This document shows, piece by piece, positions 51,740 to 62,619 of a stretch of DNA of 64,000 nucleotides. This DNA is from Rhinopithecus roxellana. Taxonomy: Eukaryota > Chordata > Mammalia > Primates > Cercopithecidae. Within the stretch, counting starts at the first letter, position 1; each line of letters begins with the position of its first letter. The stretch lies in assembly GCF_007565055.1 (NCBI RefSeq), contig NC_044560.1, forward strand, positions 47,915,530 to 47,979,529, read 5' to 3'. The translations under genes were made by a program, and so were the position numbers. Below the pieces are notes generated by a model that made no database searches, was not told the DNA's origin, and was given only the letters and a program-made list of their open reading frames with translations.

Positions 51740-51965
51740 GAATAATAATGAGGATAAATTACGTTTACTGAAGCCTTTGTTTTAGATGCAGGCTTTTCTG
51801 TCATTAATCCTTAGCAACTTTCTCATATTCAGGCGAGGAAACACCACCGCAGGTAGGAAGTTAGGTAACTTACCCAGGGCTACACAGATAGTGAGCGGCA
51901 GAGCTAGGACACGTGCTTGGGCCAGTTTGGTTTCAAGGCTGATTGCTTCACCACAACTCACCCTC
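51740..51965 (-). mobile_element. MIR SINE, antisense
   Basis: 'attaatccttagcaactttc', 'caggcgaggaaacaccaccg', 'taacttacccagggctacac' and 'gtgagcggcagagctaggac' are in order. The frames of 78 and 107 codons here are shadows. Confidence 0.88.
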
Positions 51966-52487
51966 CACCACCTCCCATCGCTCCCCACTTGCAAGAAGTC
52001 ACTGAGTCCAGAAGACATCCAAAGATTCTGTACTTGCTCTCAAGTGGAAACAATTGGATCAAACTTCCCATATGAAGTTGCCCAGTTTTCCTGTGCAGAG
52101 CCAGAGTAGGGGAAGTAGGGACATAGATCTCCTGTGCTGAACCTTAGCAAGCAAGCCTATGGCATTTGCTTAATCTCTTGCCATCTTACTTTGCAGTTGT
52201 GGTTAGAGGTAATTTTAAATATGTCCCAGATGTGACTAGAGGGTAGTGAGCAGGTCTCCAGCATGGGAGAGCTGGGCCATGTGTGCCCCAGCACCTTGGG
52301 CTGGCTCAGGAAGTGGGTCTATCAGCTGAAAGGTAACAAACTTCCTTTTCCCTCTGGCCAGAGGAACCACAAGGTGGAATGGGGGAGGGGCCTGCAGCTG
52401 GCTTGAGTTGAGTGGCTGGGAGGAGAGGGCAGCTCCCAAAGGAAAAGCAGCCTGATGTTCTGTCTCCGTGCGGTCTGCTGGGGTATG
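51966..52487. other. Repeat-poor stretch
   Basis: Nothing recognised in about 520 bp. Slightly GC-rich and purine-rich at 52370-52440. Confidence 0.4.
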
Positions 52488-52670
52488 CATGGGTTTTAAA
52501 GTCAGGTAGATTTGGGCCTGCCACTTTACACCTATAGCTGGTAAGAAGTTTTAATTCCTCTAAGCCTCAGCATTCTCATCTGTAAAATGGAGATCTTTAC
52601 TTGCCTTATAGGGCTGTTTTGAGCATTAGAGAGAAAGTATGCAAAGAATCAGGAATAGAAAATGTTGGCT
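52488..52670 (+). mobile_element. MIR SINE, sense
   Basis: 'ctaagcctcagcattctcat', 'ctgtaaaatggagatcttta', 'cttgccttatagggctgttt' and 'tgagcattagagagaaagta' are a clear MIR. Confidence 0.92.
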
Positions 52671-53422
52671 ATTATGTTAGTATTTTTGGGCAGGAACGAT
52701 AATGAAATCAACAGTTTTTAGATTTGTATTTTTCTCCAGCTCTCTCTCTTTCTGTTCAACAGCTCCCAAATTTTAAAGAGAACAGATCCCAAGGAATACT
52801 CTTAGGTTTCCTGAGTAGGGTTGATGGCTAGGGGTGCCAGTTTCTTTATCGAAAGAGAGATATGGGGCATGGTAGCAGCGGCTACAGGAGAGGAATGGGT
52901 GTAGAGAAGTTGCAGGAAAGAGGAGAGAGGGAGGAGCAGCAATACAGAAAGGTGCTTTGGGGAACCAGAAAGATTTCCAAGAATGAGTTACAGGAGGTTT
53001 TGCTTTATAATATAAAGTGGGAACCTCCTCCTCTATCTCCATGAAGAAACTTTTGGTAAAACCTACATTATGCTTCAATGCTTTCAGAGTACGCTTTGTG
53101 ATACCTGTTGCTAACAGGCTCCAGGATACGAGTGGCTCAAAGTGACTCAGTTGTACTTAAACTCCTTTCAACAGTCTGTGTGCTGGGAAGGGTTACTCTT
53201 TATTCGTTGGCTAGTGCCTGGAGTGATCAGCTGAACTGACAACATAGGTGCCATTATCAACTGGCAGGGGGGACTGGCCTTTGGCGTTCAAAGAGCTTTC
53301 TTCCCCTTGGTAAACTCCATGAATGGGATGATATTGGTGGTGGTATGTATAGGTATGTATTGATGAAGTTCAATCTTGGGCATTTGAATCTGGAATCTTT
53401 GAAAAACTTCAAGGAAGGGTCA
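52671..53422. other. Repeat-poor stretch
   Basis: Nothing recognised in about 750 bp apart from a short CTCTCT tract at about 52740. Frames of 101 (minus) and 60 codons (plus) overlap and are not supported. Confidence 0.4.
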
Positions 53423-53430
53423 GCATTTTT

Positions 53431-53560
53431 CTTTCTTTCTTTTCTTTTCCTTTCTTTTTTTTTTTTGAGACACAGTCTCACCCTGTCTCCCAGGCTGGAG
53501 AGCAGTGGCGCGATCTCAGCTCACTGCAACCTCCGCCTCCTGGGTTCAAGGGATTGTCCT
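53431..53560 (-). mobile_element. Severely 5'-truncated Alu, antisense
   Basis: Only the right-arm 3' part is present: a T-rich tail with C interruptions, 'gagacacagtctcaccctgt', 'gcgcgatctcagctcactgc', stopping at 'ttcaagggattgtcct'. An 8-bp repeat gcattttt flanks it (53423-53430 and 53561-53568), so truncation happened at insertion rather than by later deletion. Confidence 0.92.
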
Positions 53561-53568
53561 GCATTTTT

Positions 53569-53754
53569 AAAGATGTCTTCCTCAGCGGTATATATTGGGT
53601 TAAGGTGTGTGAAGAAGGAAGAACTCATGGGAGCTTTTTTGGTCCTGTAGTATGCAACAGATGAGAGTCCTGGTTGTCTGAGAGTAATGATAATCAGTGG
53701 ATCCTACCCTCTGGGGTCTTACAAGGAGGCCCACACAAGGTGGGGAGTGGAGAG
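53569..53754. other. Unassigned spacer
   Basis: Nothing recognised. Confidence 0.35.
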
Positions 53755-53940
53755 AGAGTGCCCAGGCTAGGAGTATCAGCTCCCCCACTCTCTTGTGACT
53801 ATTGCCAAGTCATTCAGCTTCTCAGGTCCCTCTGCTGTAAAGGATATCAACAGTGACTACCAACTGGGTCCTTGGGAAGATTTAGTAGGTTATCATGAAA
53901 GTGCATTGTTAACTACAAAGTGCTACATGAATATACAGTT
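53755..53940 (+). mobile_element. MIR SINE, sense, diverged
   Basis: 'gtgactattgccaagtcatt', 'cagcttctcaggtccctctg' and 'actacaaagtgctacatgaa' follow the MIR order. Confidence 0.7.
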
Positions 53941-53944
53941 TACA

Positions 53945-54130
53945 ATGATAAGGCTCTGGACTCAACCTTGACTCTGATGCTTTCTACTTAGGTGACCCTG
54001 CACACCATCTGTGACCTCTCTGAGCCTCAGTTTCTTTGAAGGAAAGGAGGGGCAGCAACACAAACTCTGCTGAGTTGTCGTGAGGATCAGAAGAGCAATA
54101 TTGGCAAATGTGTTTCATAAATGATACAGT
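53945..54130 (+). mobile_element. MIR SINE, sense
   Basis: 'gactcaaccttgactctgat', 'tgacctctctgagcctcagt', 'tgctgagttgtcgtgaggat' and 'aatattggcaaatgtgtttc'. It directly follows another sense MIR, giving a head-to-tail pair. Confidence 0.85.
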
Positions 54131-54919
54131 ACCATAACTGAAAAAGTCTCCTGCAGCTGCTTTTACTGCTTACAAATTTTAGTATCAATGTCATGTAGAT
54201 TAAAAGAAAAATGGAGCCCTTATATTAAATACTGCAGAGGGCACACAGCCTTTTAATGCCTTCTAACACTCATTTCCAGTAAGGGGATGACTGTAAGCCT
54301 TTCTGAAATGAAACACTCTTCCATAGCATTTTATTTGAACCTAATTTTACTATGTGCCTAGTGTGTACAGAGTTCCTCTATGGGTAATACATGACTCACC
54401 CCTCAAGCTTTTCCAACAACAGTGAAAAGTCATAACTATTTGATTTCCCCAATAAGGAATTATTAGCAGTAATAATCTTAGAGAATATTAGGTTAGGGGC
54501 TGTGATCCCAATTCTCAGGGGAGGCCCAGGCTTGAGTACAGTAAATATTTTATAATAATTCCCTGGCTAAACAAAACAGATGCAGAGTCCTGGGACTCAA
54601 GGTCTGGATTGTAGCTGCCTCAGTGAATCAAGTCACTTGCCTCTGGCTTGGTCATTCTAGCTTGGGTGCTACGGATCTGAACTTCTAAAGGCTGCAAGAC
54701 AGAAGGCTCTGCAAACTCCCAAATTCAACATATCCCAAATCAAACAAAGCATCTATTCCATAGACGTGACACCACCAGCTTTCCAGTTTCTAAAATTCAA
54801 GATTTCAGTGCACAACTGACACACAACCTTCTCACTTATTAAGGTCCATCAGGACTGGCCTATGTCTAGCCAGGCAGATCACCTAGTCAGCATTTGCCAT
54901 TTGTCATGTCCTTCCATTT
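54131..54919. other. Mostly unassigned stretch
   Basis: A weak sense MIR-like piece may lie at 54585-54660 ('gtcctgggactcaaggtctg', 'aatcaagtcacttgcctctg'). The rest is unassigned. Confidence 0.4.
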
Positions 54920-55490
54920 TTGCACCCACTGTCCCATTTCAAGCCTTCATTATTCTCAGGTGAACCATGGACGTTTTGCTTGTTTTAAAAAATCTCATCT
55001 GGATCTCGTTATTCTAGCCACCTTTAGTGTATCCTTTGTACAATCCCTCTCCACTCATGTGCCATGCTGGGTTTCTAAAGCACAGGTATGAGCATCCCAC
55101 CAGCCTGCTCATAAGATATTCATGGCTCCCTAGTGCCTATAGGGTAATGTTTATAATCCTTGGCCTGGCATTCTAGGACCTTCATAATCTGATCCCTATC
55201 GGTCATACCTTGTTCTTTAGCTGTACTCAACTACTTGCTGTTTCCTAGACACACTTTGCTTTCCTTCCTCTTTTCCTTTGTTCGTGCAGTTTTCTTCACA
55301 TATGAAATCTCTGTCCATCTTCAGGGAAGATGTGAAGAAAGACACTTCCCTCAAAAAAGTGTCTTTTCCATAAGAATCCCTTAGCTGGAGCTAAATGTCT
55401 TTTTAACCTATATGCCCACAGAACTTCCTGCATCTTATACCAGCCCTTATTACTCACACTATAGTAAAAAATACAAGGGTCACAGGTAGG
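54920..55490 (+). mobile_element. L2 LINE, sense
   Basis: 'ttcatggctccctagtgcct', 'atagggtaatgtttataatc', 'cttggcctggcattctagga', 'ccttcataatctgatcccta' and 'ttgctgtttcctagacacac' are sense L2 3' body landmarks. A 10-bp inverted repeat AAAGACACTT/AAGTGTCTTT (55338-55366) lies inside. Confidence 0.75.
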
Positions 55491-55514
55491 AGGCAGCACA
55501 AAGGATACTTTCTT

Positions 55515-55910
55515 GTAAATGTCACATCTGAACCCTCCCTTTAAAGAACATTATCCCCTATTATTCTCTTCCATAGAATTTCATCATTTCTCTATAAAAC
55601 ATTGAACTGTGTTCATAATTTATATTTGTTCATACACCCATTATTTAATATTTGCCTTACCTATAGCACTGCAAACTCACTTTGGGAATGGGCCGTGCCT
55701 GTATGTTTATGTCTATCATCAGGGCTCAGCAAAAGTGCTTGGCTCATAGCATATGTTAAATAAATACTAGTTAAGTAAATAAACAAAGAATGAAATGCCT
55801 GCAACTCTACCTAGATCTACAACTTCTTGTGGATATCTTTGCACTTCACTGCTCTATCTATCCCAGTCCTTTTGCTAGTAGATGCCCAACAAATGGTAAT
55901 TGAATTGGAT
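55515..55910 (+). mobile_element. L2 LINE 3' end, sense
   Basis: 'gtcacatctgaaccctccct', 'cactgcaaactcactttggg', 'gggctcagcaaaagtgcttg', 'gcatatgttaaataaatact'. A second, partial terminus follows at 55830-55905 ('gatgcccaacaaatggtaat'), so two copies may be in tandem. Confidence 0.75.
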
Positions 55911-56394
55911 TTTAACATTAACTCTTCATTTCTTTCTGTTGAGTGAGGAAACTATTGTGATCAACTTGTTGCCCTTTGGGTTTGTTCGTGAAAGAAAAGT
56001 CATCAAAAAGTAGGCAATAAGGTAGTCTTTGCTTGCATTCTGGCAGACTTATGCATGGGAGGTTCCCAACATGTTTCCCAACAGAAAGCCTTTTCATGGT
56101 AATGCAGATCTACAAAGTGGATGTTAGTTGCCAAAAGATAATCAACAAATCTCTGACAAGAGTCTGTTTATACTGCTACTGTCAAGGGTAGTCATGTTAG
56201 TTTAAGAAAGATATTTTGCCTTCATTCTAAGTGTTCACACATGAAAATGTTGTCAGGTATGGATTCTGGCTGTGAAATTAACACCTGCAGAAATGTATAT
56301 ATGTGTTCATATTGTGGATGACCCATAACTTTAATGAGGGCAGAACATAATTCATGTGTGAATAAATTGATCAGACAAATTGTTCAACCATTCA
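55911..56394. other. Repeat-poor stretch
   Basis: Nothing recognised in about 480 bp. Confidence 0.4.
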
Positions 56395-56580
56395 TCTATT
56401 TGTTACTATTTTGTACTTTAATCTTTCATTCATTCGTCTGCTCACTTGACAAGTACCAGAGTGTTAATTGTGGGCTTAGTAGAGTGAAAGCTATAAGCTC
56501 GCACAAGAGGTACCAGGACCAGCCCTCAGTGAGAGCTTAGTGTGCATAAAATGATCACAGAAGGCTTTATGGAGAAGTCA
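56395..56580 (-). mobile_element. L2 LINE 3' end fragment, antisense
   Basis: 'tcattcattcgtctgctcac', 'gacaagtaccagagtgttaa' and 'atcacagaaggctttatgga' resemble antisense L2 ('attcattc...gtgccagg...aggaaggcttcct'). Diverged. Confidence 0.5.
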
Positions 56581-56650
56581 ATACATAAAAAAATAGCTTA
56601 TTTCCTTTAATGAACCAAGGGAAAAATGGGATCTTTGTTTAGTAATTTTA

Positions 56651-56951
56651 TTTTATTTTATTTTATTTGGAGAAGGAATCTCACTCTGTTGCCCAGGCTA
56701 GAGTACAGTGGTGCTATCTCGGCTCACTGCAACCTCTGCTTCCCAGGTTCAAGTGATTCTCCTGCCTCAGCCTCCTGGGTAGCTGGGATTACAGGCTCCC
56801 ACTACCATGCCTAGCTAATTTTTGTATTTTTAGTAGAGATGGGGTTTTGCCATTTTGCCCAGGCTGGACTTGAATTCCTGACCTCAAGTGGTCTGCCCGC
56901 CTCGACCTCCCAAAGTGCTAGGATTATAGGCATGAGCCACCATGCCCAGCC
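56651..56951 (-). mobile_element. AluS/J-type element, antisense
   Basis: A full-length reverse Alu with a (TTTTA)n tail. Flanks 'ttgtttagtaatttta' (56635-56650) and 'ttgttcaggaatttta' (56954-56969) resemble a 16-bp target-site duplication with three mismatches. Frames of 62 and 87 codons are artefacts. Confidence 0.95.
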
Positions 56952-57012
56952 TTTTGTTCAGGAATTTTATATTGCTCTTTTCTGTTGGACCCATTTGGTC
57001 ATTGACCATACT

Positions 57013-57100
57013 GTGTGTGTATGTTTACATTATGTATATATATGTATGTATGTATACATTGTATGTATACATTATGCATGTGTGTGGGCATGTATACAGT
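57013..57100. repeat. Compound TG/TA/GTAT microsatellite
   Basis: 'tgtgtgtgtatg', then GTAT units and a repeated 'gtatgtatacatt' (57048-57073), ending in 'gcatgtgtgtgg'. Imperfect, self-complementary in part. Confidence 0.9.
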
Positions 57101-57684
57101 AAACTAGCCATTCCTAAATTCTGGCTGTGAAGGAAAAATGGAGGAAATTAAAATTTCTAATTTTCAAAATCCATTATTTATGAAATTTCTTTAAACTATG
57201 GAACTCATCTTTAATAGTAATCTACTGTGTGGTGAGCCAGCACAGTATATAGTCAGGCAGAAACACTGGTGGGAAACCAGGGTAGGAGGCACAGTCTGGG
57301 TCACTCGACCGTCTGTCTCTAGAGAGTGTCTAGGGCTTTGAGTTATGTGATATAAAAATCACTGGCTTAAATTTATCTCTCTTGTCTTTCTTTCAGCGTT
57401 TTCCTTTGATTTTCAAAGTTTTGTTTACTAGATTCATGTGTTTAGTCTATCAAGAAGCAATCAGAATACAACTAGCAACAGACATTACTCTCCATGCATA
57501 AGATCCCTTCAGATATACAAGAATCTGCCAGTACCCAGGTGAAGAAGAAACAGCTGTCACTTGCTAAAGGGTCTCCTGGAACCTTTTCTCCAGATCACAG
57601 TTAGTGAGCAGAGCCCTAAAGGGATCTCAGTCATGTCCGAAACGTTTTAGGCCCATCACACAGTGTATAAAATGGTGAACATTT
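57101..57684. other. Repeat-poor stretch
   Basis: Nothing recognised in about 580 bp. The end (57670-57684) is the left copy of the next Alu's target-site duplication. Confidence 0.4.
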
Positions 57685-57985
57685 GACCAGGCGCAGTGGC
57701 TCATGCCTGTAATCCCAGCACTTTGGAGGGCTGAGGCAGGTGGATCACCTGAGGTTGGGAGTTTGAGACCAGCCTGACCAGCATGGAAAAACCTTGTATC
57801 TACTAAAAATACAAAATTAGCTGGGTGTGGTGGTGCATGCCTGTAATCCCAGCTACTCTGGAGGCTGAGGCAGGAGAATTGCTTGAACCCAGGAGGCGGA
57901 GGTTGCGGTGAGCTGAGGTCGTGCCATTGCACTCCATCCTGGGCAACAAAAGCAAAACTCTGTCTCAAATAAAATAAAAGAAAAT
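57685..57985 (+). mobile_element. AluS-type element, sense
   Basis: A full-length Alu with an (AAAAT)-type tail. Flanks 'aaatggtgaacattt' (57670-57684) and 'aaactgaacattt' after the tail (57986-57998) indicate a target-site duplication with small differences. The 113-codon minus-strand frame at 57627-57968 is an Alu artefact. Confidence 0.95.
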
Positions 57986-57998
57986 AAACTGAACATTT

Positions 57999-58524
57999 AT
58001 GTTACACTACCAGCAAAAGAATAAAACCCCATAATTATAATGGAAGATTTCTACCTTTCTTTAATTGCATTTCCTCTGCCCTCATTGCCCTCAGCCCCCT
58101 TGAGGTAACCACTCTTCTGGATTTGCAGGTCTGCCCTTATTTTCTGAATGCCATAGAGGGCAATTTGCTTTGTATGAATTCTAGATTCAATTACTCAGCA
58201 AGGAGAATTTCCAATTCTTCGGGATTTTCTGCCTTAGATGATGACTAAATTCCTTTTTTTATTAGTTGATTTGACCCCCTGAAGATAATTTAAATTTGAC
58301 TGAGGTATTTAAGTATGTGGATTCACCTTGAGTAAGTTGTTCCACAGAGACCATGGCCAAGCTCTCCATTAATTCACTTCACTTATGGTGAGCAGCAGTA
58401 AGATTGGGAGGAACCAGGAGGATGTAAAAATGGAAAACTAAGGGAATCCTAAGGGAAGGCTAATGAGAAATTTGGGGAACATAATTGTCATCCAACTATT
58501 TTAGGGACTGTCATTCCCCTTCAT
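57999..58524. other. Repeat-poor stretch
   Basis: Nothing firmly recognised. 58090-58135 ('gaggtaaccactcttctgga') slightly resembles the antisense L1M 3' UTR. Confidence 0.4.
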
Positions 58525-59235
58525 ACTCCTGACACCTAATGGCTCATCAAGTGTTCTCAGTTCTGCTTCTTAAATATCTCTCAGCTCTGTCCCTTCCTCT
58601 TCATCTGCATACACAGTGCCTTAGTGTATTCGGGCCCCAGTCGGGCCCGTTCTATTGTAATAAGTCCTTCTCATTGCCTGACTCTACTCTCCGCTCTCTT
58701 AATTCGTTTCTTTCACTGAACTCAGAAATATCTTTCTAAAACACACATCAGAGTAGGTTACTCCATTTTGCTTGACACCTTTCTGTGGCTCCCCATGGAG
58801 GTCAGGATACAATCCAGTCTTCAGAGTCAAAGTCCCCACTTGCCTCTGCAGCTTCCTGGATCAGTTTTCTCTATTTCTTACCCTTGCTCCAATTATGCTG
58901 AGCTCCATTCAGTGTCCTCCTCTCATGTAGATGTGCCTGTGGCTGCTGTTACCTCCTGCTTCTCCTTCAAGGCTTAGGTGCACTATCACTTTTTCTGGGA
59001 AGCCTTCCTTGATTGGCTGTTTTTGAGTTCTCATGACACCTCCAGATTCTTCTATCTTTGCACTTGATAAACTGCCTCTAAGGTGTTACTAGTTTGTCTC
59101 TCCCCCTTGACTGTAGGTTCCTTAGAAGGTAGGGACTGTGGGGTTTATTTCTGAACTACGGCACCCCCCACCCCCACCATACCTGGTCTAATCCATGCTT
59201 GTGAAACAGATGAATGCATGCATGCATGAGTGAAA
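58525..59235 (+). mobile_element. L2 LINE, sense, long 3' segment
   Basis: 'tttctgtggctccccatgga', 'ggtcaggatacaatccagtc', 'ctgggaagccttccttgatt', 'tgactgtaggttccttagaa' and 'ggtagggactgtggggttta' are in sense L2 order over 700 bases. It ends in a GCAT/TGAA-type repeat at about 59212-59230. Confidence 0.85.
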
Positions 59236-59249
59236 CTAATGGAGCACAG

Positions 59250-59390
59250 TTGAGGGTTATTCCCCCTCTTGCATGTAAGCTCCAAGAAGGATGAGGTTTT
59301 TGACTGTTTCATTCTTTGCTTAGCCTCTGCACCAAGAACAGTGTATGGCACATAACTGGTGCTCAATAAGCAGTTAATGAGAGAGTAAAC
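59250..59390 (+). mobile_element. L2 LINE 3' end fragment, sense (second copy)
   Basis: 'cttgcatgtaagctccaaga', 'cattctttgcttagcctctg', 'agtgtatggcacataactgg' and 'tgctcaataagcagttaatg' repeat the L2 terminus immediately after the previous copy's end. Confidence 0.85.
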
Positions 59391-59579
59391 TATGACTTTT
59401 TCTGTGTGGCTGCAAAACTGTGACTTTTTCTTGGTGACGGTGGATGGTAATTCCAGGGAGACTGTCTGAAGCACCCATTCCTGCCCTCTGACTCACCACC
59501 AGGAGGCTCAGTACTGTGCATGCCTCAAGTTCACCGATCAGGTCTGACAGCATGATTGACACTTTCTCTCTCCACTGGA

Positions 59580-59745
59580 CAGGTAGTTTTCAAAATAGCG
59601 GTGTCTGAACCACCTGGGAAACAATTGCACCAGAGTTACCCAAGGTGCATGTTAATGTGACAGGTTCCTGGGTCCCACAGCACAGTAGCTGAATCAGAAT
59701 TTCCAGAGTGGCTTCAGGAATCTGCATTTTTGCCAATTTTCTACT
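59580..59745 (-). mobile_element. MER5-type hAT-Charlie MITE
   Basis: 'tgtctgaaccacctgggaaa', 'ggttcctgggtcccacagca', 'agctgaatcagaatttccag' and 'gcttcaggaatctgcatttt' match the antisense MER5A/B consensus nearly end to end. Terminal inverted repeats are decayed. Confidence 0.8.
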
Positions 59746-59756
59746 TGTTTCCTGTA

Positions 59757-59814
59757 GATTCTAGGTGCTCTAGAAGGGTAGTGAAGATTCTAGCTGCTCT
59801 AGAAGGGTAGTGAA
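59757..59814. repeat. 29-bp tandem duplication, two copies
   Basis: Copy one (59757-59785) and copy two (59786-59814) begin 'gattcta' and end 'agaagggtagtgaa', differing at one position (G versus C). The junction is exact, with no spacer. Confidence 0.97.
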
Positions 59815-60879
59815 TACTCATCACTATAGAAGGTCTAGAAGAGGTTGGGCAGCCGAGGACTGATAACACTGGGCATTTGTTTGACTCTCCCACTGCACCT
59901 CCTAAATAGCAAAAGAGTAGCATGGTCCCTGGTCCAACAGGCACTCAGTAAAACTTGCTGAAAAGAATGGATAGATTCCAAGATTTGTTCATACAAAATT
60001 ATGTAAACACATGTAACTGTTTATTCATTATCTACATGCTCAGTGATTTATATGAACCAATAATTAGTCTGGTTTTTTTTTGTTTTTGGACTTGAAATAC
60101 TCTTTATGTTCTCAAATAACACAGCTGATTTTAAGCCATTGCATTTCTCCTCTAACACTTTCATAAAAGTCACATTTTTCTGAGTATTACAAAATTCCCT
60201 TAAAGAGGAATCCCTTAAAGTTAGTTCGTGTGAAGTTGACCTGGAAAAGGGAAAATGGGTCTTGAAATTGAGGAACCACAGTTATAACTACCTTAACTAA
60301 TTTACAAAACACTCTCCATGAAAGAGGATGTAAAGAAATGTAAACGTGGTGCACACAACATAAACGATTTCTTTCATTAGACAAAAGATACTTCTTGTTC
60401 CTCTCTATAGTCGGCATGTTTTATCTTTAGCGTTTACAAAGCATTGGCATTTTCAAGAATATTATTCAGATCACCTTGATGCTTTCCCTCCTGGGATCTT
60501 CTTTCCCAATCAATAGAAATGCCAGCAGCAGAAAGAATCAAGAAATCCGTGTTGAGCTGGGAATGCCTTTTCAGAACAAGCTGGGAGCATTTCCTGACTC
60601 GTTTATCTTTGGGATTTTCAGCAGGTGACCATGAATTCCTCCAAAGATGGACTTTTTGATCTTTTGATATATATAGTACACAGGCAATCATTTTTACCAC
60701 TCTGGGTTTCACGAATTTCAATATCTGCATTTTCTATTGATTTAGATGTTTAAAGGAGATGATAAAAATACTGTAACCCAGATAATGATCACTTTACTCT
60801 TCAAAAATATTGCCCAGGGTACTGCTGATTATCATTACCTCTCTGTATCTGGTCTCTTTCACTTCAAGGTAGGGAACTA
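59815..60879. other. Repeat-poor stretch of about 1.07 kb
   Basis: A possible short MIR or L2 end at 59935-59960 ('caggcactcagtaaaacttg'). Otherwise no recognised repeat. Minus-strand frames of 76 (60187-60417) and 98 codons (60434-60730) lie here in succession but show no domain or splice context I can defend. Confidence 0.4.
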
Positions 60880-61800
60880 CGTATGGTGGGTTGAATGGCT
60901 GCCCCTGTCCTGACCCCCTGCACTCCCTCCATCCCCCGCCCCCCTCCTCCCAACAAAATACGTGTCCACTTGGAACCTGAGAATGTATTCACCTTGAATC
61001 TGTGAATGTGAGGCAGGAGAATAGAGTCTGGAGGCTGGGAACATAACACCGATTCATGCTGACTTCCTAGAACTAAATCAAATGGAAACACTTCAGCTAT
61101 GACAAGAAATATCCTCTCTGTTTACATGGGGCATACACTGAGTAGATGACTTTGTGACTTTACTTCATCCTCTTCATTTACATAGGGCGTGCACCGAGTA
61201 ACCAGTGGAAACCTCTAGAGGCTATTTAAACCCCAGAAAATTCTGTAACGGGGCTCTTGAGTCCCTATGCTTGGGCCTTCTCCCAACCTGTGGAGCATAT
61301 TTTCATTTTCAATAAATCTCTGCATTTGTTGCATCATTCTCTCTTTGCTTTGTTTGTGCATTTTGTCCAATTCTTTGTTCAAGACGCCAAGAACCTGCAT
61401 ACCCTCCACTGTAACAAGTATGACTTGATTTTCAGCAGGGACCTTTGCGGTGTAATTTAGTTAAGGATCTTGAGATGAGATCATCCTGGAATATCTGGGT
61501 GGGCCCTAAATCCAATGACAAGTGTCCTCATAGGAAGAGAAGATACACACAGAGGAGAAGGTGGTGTGAACATGGAAGCCAAGATGGGTGATACTAGTTG
61601 GAGAGCACCAAGGACTACCCGCAGCCACCGGAAGCTAGAAGAGAGGCATAGGACTGTTTCTCCTTCAGACCCTCCAGAAAGACCAAACCTGCCCACACCT
61701 TGATTTCAGACTTTTGGCCTCCCACATTGTGAGTGAATAAAATTTTGTTTTTGAAGCCCTCTGGTCTGTGGTAATTTGTTACAGCATTCCTGGGAAATGA
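60880..61800 (+). mobile_element. MLT1C-like LTR, sense, split by another LTR
   Basis: The left part (60880-61008) holds 'tatggtgggttgaatggctg' and 'ccacttggaacctgagaatg'. The right part (61417-61800) continues with 'gggacctttgcggtgtaatt', 'aaggatcttgagatgagatc', 'gggtgggccctaaatccaat', 'caccttgatttcagactttt', an AATAAA at 61736-61741 and 'gcattcctgggaaatgaata'. The order is that of MLT1C-type LTRs. A C-rich run occupies 60932-60950. Confidence 0.85.
61009..61416 (+). mobile_element. Solo ERV1-like LTR inside the MLT1
   Basis: It begins TGAGGCAGG and ends near GTAACA. It has a TATA-like 'gctatttaaaccccag' (61221-61236), then 'cttgagtccctatgcttggg', the polyadenylation signal AATAAA (61312-61317) and a 'gtttgtgcattttgtccaat' U5-like end. 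The length of about 408 bp and signal order fit a gammaretrovirus-like (ERV1) solo LTR. I cannot name the family with confidence. A 4-base flank (aatg/tatg) is a weak duplication candidate. Confidence 0.7.
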
Positions 61801-61989
61801 ATACACTGTACTTTGGACCCACTATCTCCCAGTCACTACCATATGAGTCTCACCAGGCTAGAATTACCCTGAAGTTGACACCTCCTGCTATAGTAAGAGG
61901 GGTTTTACTCCAGAGTCTATGCTGGGCATCAGGGCCTTTGGGGACAACCATGATCATCTTCTGGTGGAGAAAATGGAAAACTAGCTAGT
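61801..61989. other. Unassigned spacer
   Basis: Nothing recognised. Confidence 0.35.
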
Positions 61990-62218
61990 ACTTGTTGGTC
62001 ATTTGTTATTCGTCAGGTGTGTTGAGAGATTTACATGCATTACCTTAATCTTCACAATAGATCTATGTTTGAAGTCAGGTCTGTTATTTGCTTCCATTTT
62101 CTAAATGAGAAAACAGAGCCTCAGGGGATTTCTCATATATGAATTTAGGGAATCATACCATCAAGGGTGGGGCTGAACTCCTAACCTGGATCAGTCTCAT
62201 ACCAAAGTCTTTTCTCCG
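61990..62218 (-). mobile_element. MIR SINE, antisense
   Basis: 'agatttacatgcattacctt', 'ttctaaatgagaaaacagag', 'cctcaggggatttctcatat' and 'ggtggggctgaactcctaac' are antisense MIR landmarks. Confidence 0.85.
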
Positions 62219-62619
62219 TATCATAGAAATTATGGGGAAAACAGAGAGAGCCCCTTGAGGGCCAGGGCCATTCTAAGCTGATCTTCGACATTAATGAATG
62301 CATTCTTAGAGATCTGTGTGACTTCTTAGATTCTAGAAATCTCTCTACTTGAGAAGGGGACAGTGGGCTAACTCATGAAAGAACTCTCAGGATGGGTGAC
62401 TTGAATCTCATTCTTACTTAATCCCCCAAGCAGGATTATGTGATAATCATGATTAACACTTTTACAACGTACTACAAGTCATGAGATACGGAGGCTGCTC
62501 ATGAATAGAAGAAACCACCAACATCACATTTCAGAATCTATTTACTTTGTGAATCACTTTGCATTTTAAAATGTATCTTTATCTTAGAAAAAAATGTTGA
62601 TGCATGTCTCTCTAATTTC
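62219..62619. other. Unassigned stretch
   Basis: Nothing recognised in about 400 bp. Confidence 0.4.

Noticed and set aside
55338..55366. 10-bp inverted repeat AAAGACACTT/AAGTGTCTTT
   Set aside because: Near chance expectation and inside an L2 copy.
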